Assembly (NCBI RefSeq): GCF_000372725.1
Contig: NW_005202237.1
Span: 2,501 to 66,500, forward strand
Length of the DNA stretch: 64,000 bases
Reading direction: 5' to 3'
Origin: Emiliania huxleyi CCMP1516
Lineage: Eukaryota; Haptophyta; Isochrysidales; Noelaerhabdaceae
Shown here: positions 60,814 through 64,000 of the stretch, piece by piece
Numbering within the stretch: the first letter of the stretch is position 1
How the letters are laid out: each line of letters opens with the position of its first letter
Notes under the pieces: model-generated
Told to the model about the DNA's origin: nothing
The model's input: the letters and a program-made list of their open reading frames with translations, nothing else
Databases searched by the model: none
Translations under genes and position numbers: made by a program

Positions 60814-61391
60814 ATGCCGCCCCAGCGCGCCATCTGCCTCTGCCTCTTCCTCTGCCTGCACGCTGCCCATGCCGGTCCATGCCGCTTCACGCTTCGCCGC
60901 CCGCTGTGCTCGCTGTCTTGCCTCTTTGGCGCCGGCAGGTGCAAGGGCAGCATGCAGAAAGTGCCCTCGTCAGAGTCTGGTGGCGCGCCGACAGCGTGGG
61001 AGATGGTTCACCTCAAGGACGACGGCGTCGAGTCGAGCTGGAGCACCGTCTCCTTTCCCTTCGTGAGCGGCGGCGACATTGGGAAGATGACCGAGCGTCT
61101 GCCCTGCGACGGGGTCTGGCTCCGCTGGACGCACGGCAGCTACAACTACAAGTGGCACAACGCTCCTCGCCGCCAGATCATCGCCTCCCTCAACGGGCAC
61201 GTCGAGGCGAGCGTCGGCTCGGGCGACACTCGCCGCTTCGGGCCCGGAGAGACGCTGCTGGTCGAGGACACGCGCGGCGAGGGGCACTGCACAAAGTCGC
61301 TCGACGGAGTCGGGCGGTGGAGCATCTTCATCGCGCTGCCGGACGACGGCCCGCTCGCCTGGCTCTTCGCCCGGCCAACCACCAGAGAGCT

Positions 61392-61422
<31 letters not shown>

Positions 61423-62416
61423 GCCGCCCTCGCCGCCTGCGCGCTCCGGCGCCCTTCCGGGGCGGGCGGACTCCCTCGTCGAATCGGCCTGATCGGCGGC
61501 CTCGCGCCGGCCTCGACGATCGACTACTACAGACGGATCAACGCCGGGGTGAGGGAGAGGCTCGGCGGGAGGCATGCGGCGGAGGCCGTCCTCTTCTCCT
61601 TCGACCAGGCCTCCGTGATCGAGCTCGAGTTTGCGCAGCGGTGGGAGGAGGTTGGCGAGCAGCTCGCTCGCGCCGGCCTCGCGCTGGCTGCGGCGGGGTG
61701 CGAGGCGCTCCTCGTGTGCTGCAACAGCGTCCACCACGAGGCACCCCACCCCCCCCCCCACCTCGCGGCTCCGCGGCAGGTGGCGAACGCAGCGCCTCCT
61801 CACGCAGCCCTCGCCGCGAGCAGGTTGCCTTCGAGGCGCTCCGCCGCGCCGTCCCGCGAGTGCCCGTCCTCCACATCGCAGACGCGACCGCCGCCGCGCT
61901 GTCCGGCAAGCGGCGCGTCGCCCTCCTCGGCACCGCCTTCACCGCCAACGAGAATTCCTTCTTCGCACAGCGGCTCCGCCGGCGCGAGGGGCGGCTTGGT
62001 CGCCGCTCCACGGCGGCATCCTTCGCTGACGCTCGCCGGAGCCCTCGTGCAGGCGCGGCCTCGAGGTTGTGCTCGACGAGCCGGCCGCGCGCGCGGAGCT
62101 CGACCGGCTGATCTACGACGAGCTGACGGTCGACGTCGTGCGGGAGGAGGCGGCGAGCTGGTTCGTGGCGAGCGGCTCTCGAGCGGCGGGCCGAGCTCCT
62201 CGTAGAGGCCGCGTCACCCCGACACCTCCTCGACACGTCCCCCCGCAGGCGAGGCTCGAGCGGCTGCTCGTGCGGTGCGACGCCGTCGTGCTCGGCTGCA
62301 CCGAGCTGTCGATGCTTCTCGACGCCGAGGCGCGCAAGCGGTACGCCGGCGTCGTGTTCGACACGGCGACTCTGCACGCGGAGGCCGCGGTGCGGTTCGC
62401 GCTGCGGGAGGAGTGA
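60814..62416 (+). CDS. Cupin domain fused to aspartate/glutamate racemase-family enzyme
   Basis: ATG at 60814 gives a hydrophobic leader MPPQRAICLCLFLCLHAAHA. A cupin follows: HNAPRRQIIASLNGHVEAS, RRFGPGETLLVEDTRGEGH. After a short hydrophobic Ala/Leu run comes a racemase of the RacX/YgeA type: RIGLIGGLAPASTIDYYRRI, LLVCCNSVH (first catalytic Cys), VPVLHIADATAAAL, VALLGTAFTANENSFF, GLEVVLDEP and VVLGCTELSMLL (second Cys). Three introns: 61741-61823 and 61982-62052 are clean GC-AG. The third (about 62187-62250) ends GACACGTCCCCCCGCAG, introner-like, with similar sequence (CTCGAGCGGC) on both sides. Racemases of this family interconvert D/L-Asp or other amino acids without cofactor. What the cupin adds is unknown; it may be a sensor or a second activity. 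Confidence 0.85.
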
Positions 62417-63507
62417 TTCGGCAATTCTCGCCGTCCCGCGGTTGGCCTCGTCGCTTGAGACCATGTTGAGCAGAGAGCGGCTACGCGGGGGCGCGGTGCG
62501 GTGTGAGCAGAGACGCGCTCTGAGATGGCTCATTGCCCGCGGTGTTATTTTTGTGTGTTGTTTATTTTTCTCGCTCTGTCTGACGCTCTGGGGGGGTGGC
62601 ACTTGCCACTTGTATTTCACTTCTGACACCTCTGGCTCTGCTGCACGTCTTTACTCTTTTTTTAGTACTTGGACGAGCACTTAGAGGCCGCGTGGCGAAC
62701 TTGAAGAGGAGTCTCGTCATTCGTCTGAGCTCTGACACACCTGACACCCGCTGGACACGAGGACACCGCCGGCCCGCCGGGCACGTCTTGTCCATGGGAT
62801 CTCGTCTCTCGCCGCGTCTCGGGCGTCTCGCCTTCGACGCCCGGAGCGCGCTACGCTCTAGGGCTGGGAGAGCGCGGCGGTCTAGGCGGCGGTCTGTGTG
62901 TGAACATGCGTGTCGCGCACTCATTCATGACCGGTCTCAATGCCCCACCCCCCTGCGCGCGGGCCTTCTAGGCCCGCGGGTAGTCTCCCCCCATTCCCAG
63001 GGCCTCCAGGGCTCGCACCTCAACCTCTCACAGACCAGCGCACAGCGCCATAGGACGTATTTTCTTCTCAATAACAAGGCTGTGAACGGCAGTCCCCGTG
63101 GTCACCCCACACCCCACCCACACACACACATCACAAAGGGGCTGCATGCGCATGGACCGGTTCGCACCTTTCTCTCTCCCCCGGCCCGGCCCAGCGTTTG
63201 TGTGTTTCTTCTCATAAGTCATAACAAGTCTGTGAAAACTGTCACACGCATGACACCAGGTCCGCAACATCCGCCGCCCCCCTGCGCGTGGGCCTTCTAG
63301 GCCCGCGGGTAGTCCCCCCCCATCCCCCCAGGGCCTCCACAGGGCTCGCACCTCGACCTCTCATAGCACGAGGCGCAGGTATTTCTTCAAGAGATTGAGA
63401 TCTGTGAAGGAACGGCTCACTGTCCTCACTGTGCGATTTCGGGGCTCGGGGTTATTAGGAACGGCGTCCGTGCAGGTTTCGTTCCGTCGCGGTTCGACAC
63501 ACAAGGG
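62417..63507. other. Gene-free stretch with a direct repeat
   Basis: A block with GGGCCTTCTAGGCCCGCGGG and AGGGCTCGCACCTC occurs at 62950-63115 and again at 63205-63390. Both copies also share a CATAACAAG/AATAACAAG...CTGTGAA segment. The block contains the perfect hairpin GGGCCTTCTAGGCCC. No gene is seen; the 3' part must be upstream region of the sulfotransferase. Confidence 0.55.
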
Positions 63508-64000
63508 ATGCCAGACCGGGTGCTGCTCAACGCGCAGTGGCGCGGCGGCAGCACCATCACCGAGCAGCTCATCTTCTCCACCACAGCCTCGCCCGTCTTT
63601 TTGCTGGACGAGCCCGCCGCGCACTTCCGGCCGTGCGCTGCCGACCACCGCGGGCCCTGCCACAGCCGCGACGACAAGGCACGGTACCTGGCCGCCGCCC
63701 TCTCGTGCGATTGGTCCGACTTTGACGCGCCGGCGCTCGTGCGCTGGCAGCACTGGCGGGGCGTCTTCTCACGCCTTCCGGAGCTCCTCGATCACGACGG
63801 CTGGCAGACGGGAGACTTCTCCGCCATGCGGGCGCGCTGCGACGCGGCTGGTATACGCGGCGGCGTTCGGGCGGCAAAGCTGATCCGCGGCCGGGGGCTC
63901 GTCGCTCCCTTTGCGCGCGCCTGCGCCGCCTCCGCGGTAGTCCGATCGGACTTTGCGCGGGTCGCGCCCGCGGCGCCTTGCCTCGTGATAGAGCTCGTCC
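63508..64000 (+). CDS. Carbohydrate sulfotransferase-like protein, 5' part only
   Basis: An open frame from MPDRVLLNAQWRGGSTITEQ to the window edge, no stop. RGGSTITEQLIFSTTASPVF corresponds to the PAPS 5'-phosphosulfate loop (R-S/G-G-S-T/S), followed by FLLDEP. CLVIELV at the edge is the start of the 3'-phosphate-binding region (usually VxLVRDPRA). VRAAKLIRGRGLVAPFARA resembles the KxIR segment of keratan/chondroitin sulfotransferases. Such enzymes transfer sulfate to glycans in the Golgi. No signal anchor is visible before the loop, so an upstream exon is likely; CGTCCGTGCAG at about 63466-63476 could be its acceptor. Confidence 0.7.
   Translation, partial: MPDRVLLNAQWRGGSTITEQLIFSTTASPVFLLDEPAAHFRPCAADHRGPCHSRDDKARYLAAALSCDWSDFDAPALVRWQHWRGVFSRLPELLDHDGWQTGDFSAMRARCDAAGIRGGVRAAKLIRGRGLVAPFARACAASAVVRSDFARVAPAAPCLVIELV

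Overview
This is the left end of a nuclear chromosome from a GC-rich, intron-bearing single-celled alga. It opens with 129 bases of the telomere repeat CCCTAA, then a subtelomeric 21-bp satellite. A haptophyte is the best guess, because of the very high GC, many short introns of about 50-100 bp, frequent GC-AG splice pairs, fused multidomain genes and plant/algal-type families. This is inference; a pelagophyte or another GC-rich alga cannot be excluded.

Layout. 1-1100: telomere, satellite, spacer. 1-12.6 kb: a phosphatase/PTAR1 fusion gene, a polyamine-type transporter, an EF-hand membrane protein, a 3-hydroxyacyl-CoA-dehydrogenase-like enzyme, and dispersed repeats. 13.1-16.9 kb: a transposon graveyard with a MULE-like element and two TIR elements, one nested in the other, with readable target-site duplications. 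17.0-19.8 kb: a dioxygenase-glycosyltransferase (PhyH-B3GNTL1-like) fusion. 20-23.5 kb: a 461-bp TIR element and a 1.8-kb palindrome. 23.5-42 kb is the gene-dense core: MYND/TPR protein, ThrE-type transporter, phosducin-like protein, a double NSF-D1-like AAA gene, threonine aldolase, GT25 glycosyltransferase and a TRM13-like methyltransferase. 43.5-44.3 kb: an interstitial, inverted telomere/subtelomere island. 45.2-53.4 kb: an LRR protein, an ABC1-type kinase and a RING-transmembrane E3. 53.4-64 kb: repeats, a HAD-type phosphatase, a second copy of the TIR element, a Myb/SANT fragment, a truncated quinoprotein-like fragment, a cupin-racemase fusion and the start of a carbohydrate sulfotransferase cut by the window edge.

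The most interesting signal is in the introns. At least eight are built the same way: a 20-38 bp stretch of exon is duplicated, and a short foreign insert (33-52 bp in most, 170 bp in one) lies between the two copies. The intron runs from a GC or GT inside one copy to an AG at or near the insert boundary, so the reading frame is kept. The inserts differ: a palindromic GGACRTGTCC repeat family, AT-rich blocks, AGATAGCCGAG arrays and, in one E3 ligase gene, pure telomere repeat whose CCCTAG supplies the 3' splice site. This looks like recent, continuing intron birth, by an introner-like element with a very long target duplication, by staggered-break repair with fill-in, or by both.

The genes do not form one pathway. 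Intron positions and splice sites were read by eye from frame continuity and family alignment from memory, so exon edges are approximate unless stated.
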